A stretch of 62,039 bases of DNA from Methylobacterium sp. Leaf117. Its GTDB lineage: Bacteria; Pseudomonadota; Alphaproteobacteria; Rhizobiales; Beijerinckiaceae. Below the pieces are notes generated by a model that worked only from the letters and a program-made list of their open reading frames with translations, ran no database searches and was not told the DNA's origin. The translations under genes and the position numbers were made by a program. The stretch spans positions 117,467 to 179,505 of the forward strand of contig NZ_LMNL01000038.1 of NCBI RefSeq assembly GCF_001422985.1. The letters run 5' to 3'. Positions 25,509 through 33,257 of the stretch are shown in pieces. Positions within the stretch are counted from its first letter, which is position 1. Every line of letters begins with the position of its first letter.

Positions 25509-25523
25509 TCGATTGTTCCCGAA
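25506..25523 (+). promoter_or_regulatory. Operator half-palindrome downstream of the -10 box
   Basis: AATTCGA-TTGTTC-CCGAA: the same position, arm sequence and six-base spacer as the sites at 15379-15394 and 16095-16114, with one mismatch in the right arm. It is the presumed ArsR site placing this block under the same repressor. Confidence 0.6.
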
Positions 25524-25554
25524 GTTTGGAATGAAAGTCGCAAGGGGGGTTCGA

Positions 25555-26409
25555 ATGCTGCGTGTCGGTGTGTTTTCGGATGATCTCGGTGGGCCGATGG
25601 CCGCCATCCTCATCGCGCTGGGGCTCGCCGAAGGCGGCGATCCGGTTACGCTGGCCGCGCCGGCGCTTCCTGCCGACCGGCGACGGAGCGACGCCGATGC
25701 GTCGTCGGTCCGTATGGTGACCCTCGAGGAGGGAAGGGAGGCAGAACGGCTCGGCGGGCGGGACCTCGCCGAGAGCGACCTGGTCGTTTCGCTCGGGCTC
25801 GCGTCCCTGGGCGATGTCACCCTCACCTCCGGCCTCGATGTCAGCGTCGTCGTGGGCAAGGGACATCCCGCCGCGTCGAGGGCCTTGCGCGCGGCTCGTT
25901 GCGAGCCGTCCCGTGGGACCGGCGTCCCCTGGTTCGTCCCCTTCGCCACTCAGTCCGTGCTCCGCACGGAAGCCACCCTGCTGCAGAGCAGCATCCCCCT
26001 CCCTTACTGCACGCGCGTGCTTCCGACGACGCTACCCCGCCTGGACGCCATGCGGGAGGATCGCTTGTTGGGGGGCGAAACCCTGGAGGAGGCACGGCGT
26101 ACCGGGATTATTCTCGCGGCCCTGTCTACCACGGCAGCCGCGATGCCCGCGGCGACGCGCATCGGGGCGGGGGACCTCACCCGCCTCATGGAGGCGCGGG
26201 CGACCGCGGGCGAGAGGCACGTGGCAGCGCGCCTGCTTCGGTTGGCGAACGCATACGAGCGGATCGAACCGCTCGCGGCGACGCGGGTGGCAACTCCCCC
26301 GAGGCCGACCGAGAGGCGGCTGAATGCCCGGCGCTGGTACCCCGCACGTGCCGTGGTGAGCCCGAATGCGGATCGCCCCGCCGCGACCTGGCTGCGCAAG
26401 CCCTGCTGA
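25555..26409 (+). CDS. Paralogue of the P-loop-less ParA-like protein
   Basis: A 284-aa protein resembling that at 14350-15300. It opens MLRVGVFSDDLGGPMAAILI where a ParA P-loop would be but lacks the Lys/Thr signature. ESDLVVSLGLASLGDVTLTS then DVSVVVGKGHPAASRAL takes the place of the paralogue's DALVVTVGPHADDE. Shared later motifs are LPTTLPRLDAMREDRLLGG, ATRIGAGDLTRL and RWYPARAVVSPNADRPAATW. AAGGGGGG lies about 5 nt upstream of the ATG at 25555. The gene opens the rightward block and has the same promoter/operator architecture as its paralogue. Function unknown; ParA/MipZ kinship is tentative. Confidence 0.72.
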   Translation: MLRVGVFSDDLGGPMAAILIALGLAEGGDPVTLAAPALPADRRRSDADASSVRMVTLEEGREAERLGGRDLAESDLVVSLGLASLGDVTLTSGLDVSVVVGKGHPAASRALRAARCEPSRGTGVPWFVPFATQSVLRTEATLLQSSIPLPYCTRVLPTTLPRLDAMREDRLLGGETLEEARRTGIILAALSTTAAAMPAATRIGAGDLTRLMEARATAGERHVAARLLRLANAYERIEPLAATRVATPPRPTERRLNARRWYPARAVVSPNADRPAATWLRKPC

Positions 26410-26476
26410 GGTCCTCCTCGATCCAAAGGCGGCTGCGGCCGCGTCCTGCACCATGCGACACCTGGAGACTTTCCCG

Positions 26477-26797
26477 ATGGCCTCGAACAGTCAGACCGCC
26501 CGCACCCGGGAGCGCGACCGCCACCTCCGCAGTCTGGACGTGAAATCCGATCGCCGGAGGCGGCTCCTCGGAGACGCCTCCCGCCGCCGCGTTCTCATCC
26601 CGGGGTGGGCCGAGCGCTCGGTCCAGGCGATCGACGCCGACATGCCCGATCTGGCGACGGACGAATACCTCGACGCCTGCCGGCTGTTGGACCCCGGCTT
26701 CGACGACATCGACGCCCCGGCGGGCATCGGGCTCGGCCGCTGGCTCGGATGTACTGCCGCATTCGCGGCGGTCGCCGAGGACGAGGAGGATGCGTAG
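26477..26797 (+). CDS. Hypothetical protein (106 aa)
   Basis: No family recognised. A strongly basic N-terminus (RTRERDRHLRSLDVKSDRRR) is followed by an acidic helical C-terminus (DLATDEYLDACRLLDPGFDD ... VAEDEEDA). The ATG at 26477 has GGAG about 9 nt upstream. It follows the ParA-like gene by 67 nt in the same direction and is probably co-transcribed. A 7-bp GC hairpin (26814-26834) follows its stop codon. Confidence 0.55.
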   Translation: MASNSQTARTRERDRHLRSLDVKSDRRRRLLGDASRRRVLIPGWAERSVQAIDADMPDLATDEYLDACRLLDPGFDDIDAPAGIGLGRWLGCTAAFAAVAEDEEDA

Positions 26798-27099
26798 CGA
26801 GCCGAATGACACCGGGCGGGGCGGGGACCCGCCCCCCGACACGGCGACCAGCCGGGAACGGGTGAAACCACCCTGATCTTCCCGATAGCCGAAACGTGCC
26901 GACCGCTCGATGTGTCGGTCGGCGCGAAAGTGGGAACGGGGATCGGTGTCCGACAGGGCCCCGCCTGTAGCCCTCGAGTGGACCTGATGGCTGCGTACCG
27001 GAGATCCGCATAGACCCGACGTCCCTTGCGCGTGTCCCGGCTCGCCCCATGTCTCCGACCCGATCGGCACATCGCCGATCGCTGAGCACGGGACATCCC
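26798..27099. other. Intergenic stretch in the second accessory block
   Basis: No gene recognised apart from the hairpin at 26814-26834. Spacing this long within a same-direction block suggests either separate promoters or lost genes. Confidence 0.35.
26814..26834 (+). terminator. GC-rich hairpin after the 106-aa gene
   Basis: GGGCGGG pairs with CCCGCCC across a 7-nt loop, 16 nt after the stop codon. There is no T-run, so at best it is a weak or Rho-assisted terminator or an mRNA-stabilising stem. Confidence 0.35.
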
Positions 27100-27360
27100 A
27101 TGACCGACGTGCCTTCGGAACGATCATCTGCCGCGCAGGTCGGCAGGAGGCCGGACGAGTACCATGTCTACGTCAGGCATGCCGGCGTCACGTACTTCCT
27201 CGCGGACGACGGCACCTTTGTTCCCGAGCAACGCAAGGGGAGGAAGTTCATGGACATCGAGGATGCTCACGCCGTGCTCAACCGGATAGCCGATGGACGG
27301 GAGTTGGGTAAGGACGAGCCCGGGATCGTGCGCAACGCTTGGCGCTGGGTCGGCGAGTAG
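27100..27360 (+). CDS. Hypothetical protein (86 aa)
   Basis: Short protein of normal composition: a hydrophilic N-terminus, then DEYHVYVRHAGVTYFLADDG, FVPEQRKGRKFMDIEDAHAV and NRIADGRELGKDEPGIVRNA. The alternating beta-strand/helix pattern suggests a small alpha/beta domain. The ATG at 27100 is chosen over an upstream in-frame ATG at 27049 because the extra residues look random. No family recognised; it belongs by position to the rightward block. Confidence 0.55.
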   Translation: MTDVPSERSSAAQVGRRPDEYHVYVRHAGVTYFLADDGTFVPEQRKGRKFMDIEDAHAVLNRIADGRELGKDEPGIVRNAWRWVGE

Positions 27361-28161
27361 CTGGCGCTGCGGGATTACCGCAGAGTCCTCCACCTGTCCG
27401 ATCCGCTGCGGCGCGAGAGCCTCCTTCCCCTGCCGGGGGGACCAACTCTGCGCGTGCCCCGAGACGGGTGTCGGCCCTTCAGGGAGCATTTTCGGCGATC
27501 GAGCAGAGACCGGTCGGGCGTCCTCTCCGTCGAGTTTCGAGCACGCCGTACGAACCGCATGCCGATGATCGGACAGCGGACCGGCTCGGGGCAGAGATCG
27601 GCCCGAGGGGCAAGCGCCGCGACAACCACGACGCTGCCCGTGGCGCCGCCTCGGCATGTCCCTGGAATGCAGTCAGGGAGACGGAGGTGAGCCTCGGGAC
27701 GTCCCTCCGCCTCCAGCCACCGTGGCGACTTCGGGGGTACCCGGCCGGCATGGACAAGGCAGGGATCAGGGGCATCGCGGGTTCGCAGGTGCGGCCGCTG
27801 CTACAAGGAACAGCCGGACGACGGCCGGAGGATCGGCGTCCCGGTGTCGACGATGCGCGGTCCGAAGATCGGACCGGCGGCCACCAGTAGGTGGTTGTTT
27901 CGCTCTAGGGGGCAGGTTCCGGCTCAACCCGACCGACCGAACATGCATCGTTCGGACCGAAAGCGGGATCGTCGCATCTATCAGCCCCTCCATCCATCCG
28001 ACCGGTATGCATCTTCGACGATGGATCCCTACGACCCACCGGCAGGCGGACGCCGGCTCGTTCCGTTAACCATGAACGACTTTCGAGCTGGTGCACGCAA
28101 TCTTCCGACTGCAAGACGTCACAGCGGGCCGCATCGGTCGCCTGCGGGTACGTATGGGCTG
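27361..28161. other. Gene-poor stretch of 800 bp
   Basis: Several open frames exist in this GC-rich DNA but none shows a ribosome-binding site plus plausible protein composition. I see no repeat or promoter I would defend. Confidence 0.4.
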
Positions 28162-28824
28162 ATGATGGAGAGGAACGCGAACGACAATCCGATGCCGGAA
28201 CACGCCGATCGCGTTCGGGCTTTGGAGCTGGTGAGACGTATGGCGGCGGCGCAGGACATGTTTGTCGTCGGCGCGGAGGAGGGGCCCACCTTCTTCATGC
28301 GCCTCGGATCCATCCTGGGAGTACTCGAACGGGCGGGCTTGGCGATTGTCCGTCGTGAGGCCGACGAACGCCCCGCCGGTGCGACCCTTACGGATTCGGG
28401 GATGGATGCCGGATGCAGGCTCCTCGCGGGCCACGTCGCGCTCTTCCCAGCCGGAGGGGGCATCAAGCTCGTCGCGAACCCCATCTCACTCGAGGATGCG
28501 CAGGTTCCGCAAAGGGGATCGGGTGTGCCCGTCTGGGTGAGGGCCGTCGCCCCGTCCCACTACGGTCCCGACGTCGTCGAAGGGTCGGCAACGGTGGTCA
28601 TCGCTGACCCGATCGAACGTTGGGAAAGCCATCCTGCACTCCGCTGGTGCAGGCGCGACGACTGCCCGGTCCAGTGCGCCTGGGAAATCTTCACGCGTAG
28701 CGGACGATCGCTCGGCCTGATCCTGGGGACCGCCGGAGGGTTCGACGGCGTCGATGCGTTCGGCGGGTACCACACGGAGCACGAGTTCGCGGCGGTGGCC
28801 TGGCAGATCGCGGTCAACTGTTGA
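28162..28824 (+). CDS. Hypothetical protein (220 aa)
   Basis: No family recognised. Composition is that of a real soluble protein: HADRVRALELVRRMAAAQDM, a Gly/Phe-rich segment EGPTFFMRLGSILGVLERAG, DSGMDAGCRLLAGHVALFPA, and a C-terminus with three cysteines in WCRRDDCPVQCAWEIF and GGFDGVDAFGGYHTEHEFAA. The CxxDCPVQC cluster might bind metal. Start at 28162 (MMERN); an earlier in-frame ATG at 28072 is possible. It precedes the TTG-starting gene at 28884 by 59 nt, suggesting co-transcription. Confidence 0.6.
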   Translation: MMERNANDNPMPEHADRVRALELVRRMAAAQDMFVVGAEEGPTFFMRLGSILGVLERAGLAIVRREADERPAGATLTDSGMDAGCRLLAGHVALFPAGGGIKLVANPISLEDAQVPQRGSGVPVWVRAVAPSHYGPDVVEGSATVVIADPIERWESHPALRWCRRDDCPVQCAWEIFTRSGRSLGLILGTAGGFDGVDAFGGYHTEHEFAAVAWQIAVNC

Positions 28825-28883
28825 CGCCGAAGTCTCCGTCGAGGGTGCGGTGAGTTTACGAACAACCACGGAGGGTCGACGAC

Positions 28884-29405
28884 TTGGCTGGATGGAAGTT
28901 GCAGGCGACCACCACTGCGGAGCTCTACCAATCGGCCATGCGCCGAACCGGGGAGCCACCCAGCGACAAGGACACCATAGACCTACGCGGACGCCAGGCG
29001 CAGCAGACCCACCTCGCCCTCCATAGGCACATGCGGTCCAGACCTGACGACCTCCTGGGATTCGTCGAGGGACTTGTCGAAGCCAACGACCTGGTCTGGA
29101 CGCTGTGGGGAAGCTCCGATGCCGGATTCGGCTGGGATCTGATCAAGGGTCGGAAGATGCTGGACGCGGCGGCGATGTTGGAGGAGGCCGGGATCCCGGA
29201 AACCGGAGGATGGAAACGGTCCGTCGAGACGACGGTCATGGTGCCGGATGCGCTGGCCTCGCAGCTTCTGTTCGCCAGCTACGGCGAGGGCAGGTCGATG
29301 ACGAATCCGTTCGGCGCACGCGGCGCCGCGCTCTGCATGAGCCTGCCGTCCGAACGGAGGAACCCCTTACGATTCGCGGTCGTCGCCGCATCCGAGCCGG
29401 CCTGA
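28884..29405 (+). CDS. Hypothetical protein (173 aa)
   Basis: No family recognised. It starts at a TTG with GGAGG about 9 nt upstream. The protein looks helical: TAELYQSAMRRTGEPPSDKD, RQAQQTHLALHRHMRSRPDD, LLGFVEGLVEANDLVWTLWG, KMLDAAAMLEEAGIPETGGW. It ends with a strand-rich segment (VETTVMVPDALASQLLFASY). Trp-rich patches suggest a hydrophobic core or interface. Probably in an operon with the 220-aa gene. Confidence 0.6.
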   Translation: MAGWKLQATTTAELYQSAMRRTGEPPSDKDTIDLRGRQAQQTHLALHRHMRSRPDDLLGFVEGLVEANDLVWTLWGSSDAGFGWDLIKGRKMLDAAAMLEEAGIPETGGWKRSVETTVMVPDALASQLLFASYGEGRSMTNPFGARGAALCMSLPSERRNPLRFAVVAASEPA

Positions 29406-30152
29406 TGCGGAAGGACCGGTATCGCGCCTCGGAGTACCGGACGTGTTCGGCGCCATCGACGAAGTGCGTTGCACCGTACCTTCGCTGAAGACGTGGAACC
29501 GTGAGGCGTCGTGCCATGGCGGACGCCGGCTCGGCGAAGGGTGCCGGTCTCGTTCGCGTCGGAGGTCCCACGCGATGGCGTGGACCAGATCCGACCGTCG
29601 GCCACCCGAGCGCGACGCTCACCCAACGCAGACGACCTCGCTCCAGTCACCGGCAGACAACATTCCTGTGAGGGGTTGCCGACAGGCCGCTCGTCAATGT
29701 CGTCACGGACATGGCTGGACGTAATGGCGTTGCCGGGATGCCGCATGATCGAATGCTTAGGCCCGCAATACACAGGCACTCGACACCGAGGAGGTCGACG
29801 CTGCCCACTGGAACCTCTAAAATATTTCCTTTCCCCAATAGTTTGCGGCACTGGCGATCGGCTCCCCGAGTCGCAGGTCGGTATGCTCGCCTGTAGCCCG
29901 GACCGGGACAGCGAAGCGCACTCCGACAGTACGACGGCGTCGGCTGCGTACCGCGACCCGAGCGGCGCGCCAGGCGTCCGCGCGGAATCCACGTGAGCTG
30001 GTCGGCATCCCCCGGTGCCGCTCCAAACCCGGAGGTCGTTTGTACCATTCATCGCCGACACGACAATCCTTCGGACGTCCCATCCACGGACGTCGCGCCG
30101 AAGGGTCCCCGATACGACCCGACCGGTGCGCCCTCGCGCACCGGATCCATCC
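29406..30152. other. Gene-poor stretch of about 750 bp
   Basis: No convincing gene. A conspicuous A/T-rich island at 29815-29840 (TAAAATATTTCC type) stands out from the GC-rich background and could be a promoter or binding region for the 448-aa gene, but no spaced -35/-10 pair was found. Confidence 0.4.
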
Positions 30153-31499
30153 ATGGACGTCGAACGAAACGACGCGGGCCGTCCCGACCTCGCCGCCGCA
30201 CTGGATGCGGTCCTGGCCTTGACCCCGTCGGACCAGCGCAAGACGGCCGCCGGGACATTCGGGCGCCTCACCGATGCCGTCACCGACCGCGGCGTGGCGG
30301 TGTCCAATGTCGTGGGGCTGCGTTACACGACGCGACGGCACATCCGAAACGCATGGCATGCCGGCTTCATTCTGGCCATGGCTCGATCTCGCGACCCGGA
30401 GGTTCGTGAGAAGCTTCGGCTGCTTCCGTCAACGCTCGACTTGAATCGAGCGGAGGCTGTCGCCGAGACGATCGAGCAGGGCATCCGGGGCATCTCTCGT
30501 TCATCAGCTCCCATCCGGCAGCACCTGGAGATGGGCTTGGCCCTCGTTCGGGCGACCCCGACCATCATTGAGGCGCTGGACGGCCTCGCCGCGATCGCGT
30601 TGCCGCCAGCCATCCGTGCCGACCCGCCTGCCTCGAACGGGCGAGGCTCGGCCAGCGCCGACTACCGGCGCGTCCGCCGCCGCATACGCCAACTCTGCTC
30701 GACGCTCCTGAGGAAGAGGGTGGGACCGGCAATACAGACCTTGGAGGCCGAGCCCTCGGCAATCCGCCGGCTGTTCGAGGAAGGGACGACCGGCGCCCGA
30801 CGCTTCAAGTCCGTCGCCTCGACGCTGGGCGGCCTCGCAGCGAAGCGTGCAGCATCTACGCCAAGGGGCGCCACATGGCGGCATGCGGTGGCCGAAGCAC
30901 TCTGCAAGGACCTCGTAGACGCCATGCTGCTCACCCTCGTCGACCGCCTGCTCACACGCCATGCCGGACTGACGCATCGAGGGGAGGCATGCTCGATGGA
31001 CGGGATGCGCGGATGGGTGGCCGTCGACCTCGGGCGCGGTTCCTCGACCCTGAGGGTCGGCGTCGCGTTCGACCTGACAGTTCCCGCTGCCGCAACGGGA
31101 CTGACTATTCTGGGCGACGCCGCCGAGACCCCGCTGACCTTCGGGGAGGCAGAGCGCAGGCTCGACATGACGATACCGGAGGACTTGGACAAGCCGGCCT
31201 ACCGCGCATTGAGGCATCTCACACGATGCGACCCCCACCCGGTCCGAGGCGACGTCCTCGATGCGGATACCCTCATGATCGCTACGTCAGCCGATGCTGC
31301 CACGGATCCGGTCCTTGCGGACCGCTTGGCCAATGCCTCAGAACGCTTCCAGGTCACGATCATGATGGCGCCCGGAAGCGACGCCGGCCTGGCGTTTCGG
31401 TTGGCGGAAGCCGGCTTCGCCTGGGAGCCCGACGAGCGCGGTTCCCGCCCGCACATGTGTCAACGGGCCCGGGACACAGACGAACCTTGTCTTCCATGA
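30153..31499 (+). CDS. Hypothetical protein (448 aa)
   Basis: A large protein with no recognised family. Residues 1-150 are helical (LAAALDAVLALTPSDQRKTA, TTRRHIRNAWHAGFILAMAR), 160-260 Arg-rich helices (DYRRVRRRIRQLCSTLLRKR), and the last third is mixed alpha/beta (GMRGWVAVDLGRGSSTLRVG, LTVPAAATGLTILGDAAETP, DADTLMIATSADAATDPVLA). VAVDLGRGSSTLRVG faintly recalls an actin/Hsp70-type phosphate loop, but that is weak. The ATG at 30153 follows a region with no good frame. It is the largest unknown of the second block, and its orientation matches the block. Confidence 0.65.
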   Translation: MDVERNDAGRPDLAAALDAVLALTPSDQRKTAAGTFGRLTDAVTDRGVAVSNVVGLRYTTRRHIRNAWHAGFILAMARSRDPEVREKLRLLPSTLDLNRAEAVAETIEQGIRGISRSSAPIRQHLEMGLALVRATPTIIEALDGLAAIALPPAIRADPPASNGRGSASADYRRVRRRIRQLCSTLLRKRVGPAIQTLEAEPSAIRRLFEEGTTGARRFKSVASTLGGLAAKRAASTPRGATWRHAVAEALCKDLVDAMLLTLVDRLLTRHAGLTHRGEACSMDGMRGWVAVDLGRGSSTLRVGVAFDLTVPAAATGLTILGDAAETPLTFGEAERRLDMTIPEDLDKPAYRALRHLTRCDPHPVRGDVLDADTLMIATSADAATDPVLADRLANASERFQVTIMMAPGSDAGLAFRLAEAGFAWEPDERGSRPHMCQRARDTDEPCLP

Positions 31500-31790
31500 T
31501 CTCGGGCCGCAGTGCCGAGCAGTGTGCGCATGGACGAACACGTAGGGATTCCTTCGGCGGAGTGGGGCGGCGGGTCGTGCAATCGGGAGTGCGAGCGGGG
31601 GACGACGTCCTGGATCGTGCGGGACCGCAATCGCCCGGCAGTAGGCGCGCAGGCTGGATTACCGGCTACCAACCGGTACGTTAACCAAGCGCGTATCGGG
31701 AGCCACCTCAAATCACAATACGGTTTGCCTTACGTACTGGTCTACCGTATGTCCGGTCGGAAGGCCATCTGGCGACCCGACAGGCAGGCG

Positions 31791-32306
31791 ATGAACCTCG
31801 ACAAGAACTTCCGGGCGGAACTCGCCCGACTCGACGAGCAGGAGCGCGAACTCATAGCGATCCGATTGAAGGAGGACGAGGCGGACGAGGCCGAGGCCAG
31901 GAAGCGGAGAATTGCCCGGGATGAACGGTTCGTCGCGCAGATGCAGGAGATCGCAGGCACGCGCGTCCGCTTGCAGACCGTCATCGCCTCGCTGGGTGGC
32001 ACAGAGGGGTTACCGGCGATCGGGGCCTCCTCGAACCGCTCCGCACGCGCCAGGAAGGCGAGCGGGGACGTGAGGGAGGGCACGGTGGCCGCGGCGATCC
32101 TCAAGGCCCTCGACGAGGCTGGTCCGGCGGGATTGTCGGGCCGCGCCGTCAACGACGCCGTCGAGGTCGCCGGCTTCGGCATCCACAGCTCGGAGAAAGT
32201 CAAAGCCCAGCTGAAGCGTGAGATGCGGGTACGCCACGACGCGGACAAACGGTGGTGGTACGCCCTCAACGTGGACGCCACCGCTTCGGACAGCGCCGAA
32301 GACTGA
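31791..32306 (+). CDS. Coiled-coil protein with C-terminal winged-helix-like domain (171 aa)
   Basis: Residues 1-60 form a charged coiled coil (NFRAELARLDEQERELIAIR, KEDEADEAEARKRRIARDER). A flexible Ser/Arg linker follows, then a globular C-terminus from about 105: TVAAAILKALDEAGPAGLSG, RAVNDAVEVAGFGIHSSEKV, KAQLKREMRVRHDADKRWWY. This helix-turn-helix-wing pattern is like small winged-helix domains that read strand or nucleic-acid ends. The start is taken at the ATG at 31791 with AGGCAGG upstream; one at 31749 is possible. It may be a DNA-binding accessory protein of the block. Confidence 0.6.
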   Translation: MNLDKNFRAELARLDEQERELIAIRLKEDEADEAEARKRRIARDERFVAQMQEIAGTRVRLQTVIASLGGTEGLPAIGASSNRSARARKASGDVREGTVAAAILKALDEAGPAGLSGRAVNDAVEVAGFGIHSSEKVKAQLKREMRVRHDADKRWWYALNVDATASDSAED

Positions 32307-32682
32307 ATTCAGCGAAACGGAGATGGCACGATGACCCGTCACACACCGAGGGCGCGCGGCCCGCCGATCAGGACCAAGGGTCCACTCGACGTAGGGGAAC
32401 GCGCGGCCCGTCGCAGGCCACGCGCTCCATACCTGGCGTTTCCGCTCGAGGAGCCAGGAAGGACGCGACCACGCTCCTAAGGTCTGAACACCCGAGGATA
32501 TGCGGAAGGCATCCACGTCGACCAAAGACCACGCCCGACAGGCAAGCTCTGAATCCGACCGATGGAGCATGCCACCTCGCGCACTCCTGCGCAAGGGGCT
32601 GCACCGCTCTCGGATCAACGCACTCCATCGACCGGCCCCCCACGACGGGCCCGCCCCCGATGCCTCGCGCCACGAGAGACCC
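32307..32682. other. Intergenic stretch before the small-gene pair
   Basis: No gene recognised in about 375 bp. Confidence 0.35.
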
Positions 32683-32835
32683 ATGACCGAAGATTTCACC
32701 GCGCGCCCCGACGGTGCCCCGATCCCCTGGCCGCTGTCGGACCCCGAGTGGGACGAAAGCTCCCAGACCCCCCGGGAAATGCTGGGCTTCCAAACCTCCG
32801 AGACGGGCGGCGTGACGGACGACGATCCCACGTAA
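32683..32835 (+). CDS. Possible 50-aa acidic protein
   Basis: Begins MTEDFTARPDGAPIPWPLSD and ends TDDDPT; acidic, with Pro and Trp. The stop is followed within 8 nt by a strong hairpin, the same layout as the next small gene. No family recognised; support rests on this arrangement and a weak GAGA ribosome-binding site. Confidence 0.4.
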   Translation: MTEDFTARPDGAPIPWPLSDPEWDESSQTPREMLGFQTSETGGVTDDDPT

Positions 32836-32842
32836 CCGCCCT

Positions 32843-32868
32843 CGGCGGCGGGGATCCCTCCGCCGCCG
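32843..32868 (+). terminator. Strong GC hairpin after the 50-aa gene
   Basis: CGGCGGCGG pairs perfectly with CCGCCGCCG across an 8-nt loop. No T-run follows, so classical termination is unlikely; it may be a transcript stabiliser or pause signal. Confidence 0.45.
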
Positions 32869-32908
32869 TCCCTTGCCGCCGATCGCCCGACCGACATGGA
32901 GACGCGCC

Positions 32909-33073
32909 ATGCGCATGCCTACGCAAAACCTGTTCACGTCCTGCGGGATCGTCCTGCCCGAGCAGAGAAGGCCCCCTCTCGCGCCGAAGCCGCCGCGCCG
33001 CGTGAAGTCCGCGCCCGCGCGGGACGAGGGGGTGGCAGAGGCCGAGGGACCGGACCTCCCGAAGACCGCGTGA
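32909..33073 (+). CDS. Possible 54-aa basic protein
   Basis: Begins MRMPTQNLFTSCGIVLPEQR, continues with a Pro/Arg-rich middle and ends acidic (AEAEGPDLPKTA). GGAG lies 7 nt upstream of the ATG at 32909. A strong hairpin begins 5 nt after the stop. No family recognised. Confidence 0.4.
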   Translation: MRMPTQNLFTSCGIVLPEQRRPPLAPKPPRRVKSAPARDEGVAEAEGPDLPKTA

Positions 33074-33078
33074 GGACA

Positions 33079-33110
33079 TCCCGCGCCGGACCAAGACGGC
33101 CGGCGCGGGA
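33079..33110 (+). terminator. Strong GC hairpin after the 54-aa gene
   Basis: TCCCGCGCCGG pairs perfectly with CCGGCGCGGGA across a 10-nt loop, directly behind the stop. No T-run. It lies about 150 bp upstream of tnsA and could insulate the transposition genes from upstream transcription. Confidence 0.5.
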
Positions 33111-33257
33111 CGCCATCCGGAGACTGCGCGATCCATGCCTGCCCCTACTGAGGCGGCGATCGCTTGGCCTCGCGGAAGCGCCCACCGCGCGCAAACTCCC
33201 GGACGTCCTCCGTGACGAACGGCATCATCGCGCCAACACGGGAAGGATCGGGTCGTC

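Noticed and set aside
30153..31499. Actin/Hsp70-type ATPase suggested by VAVDLGRGSSTLRVG
   Set aside because: Only a single short resemblance in the middle of the protein; the other phosphate and adenosine motifs are absent.
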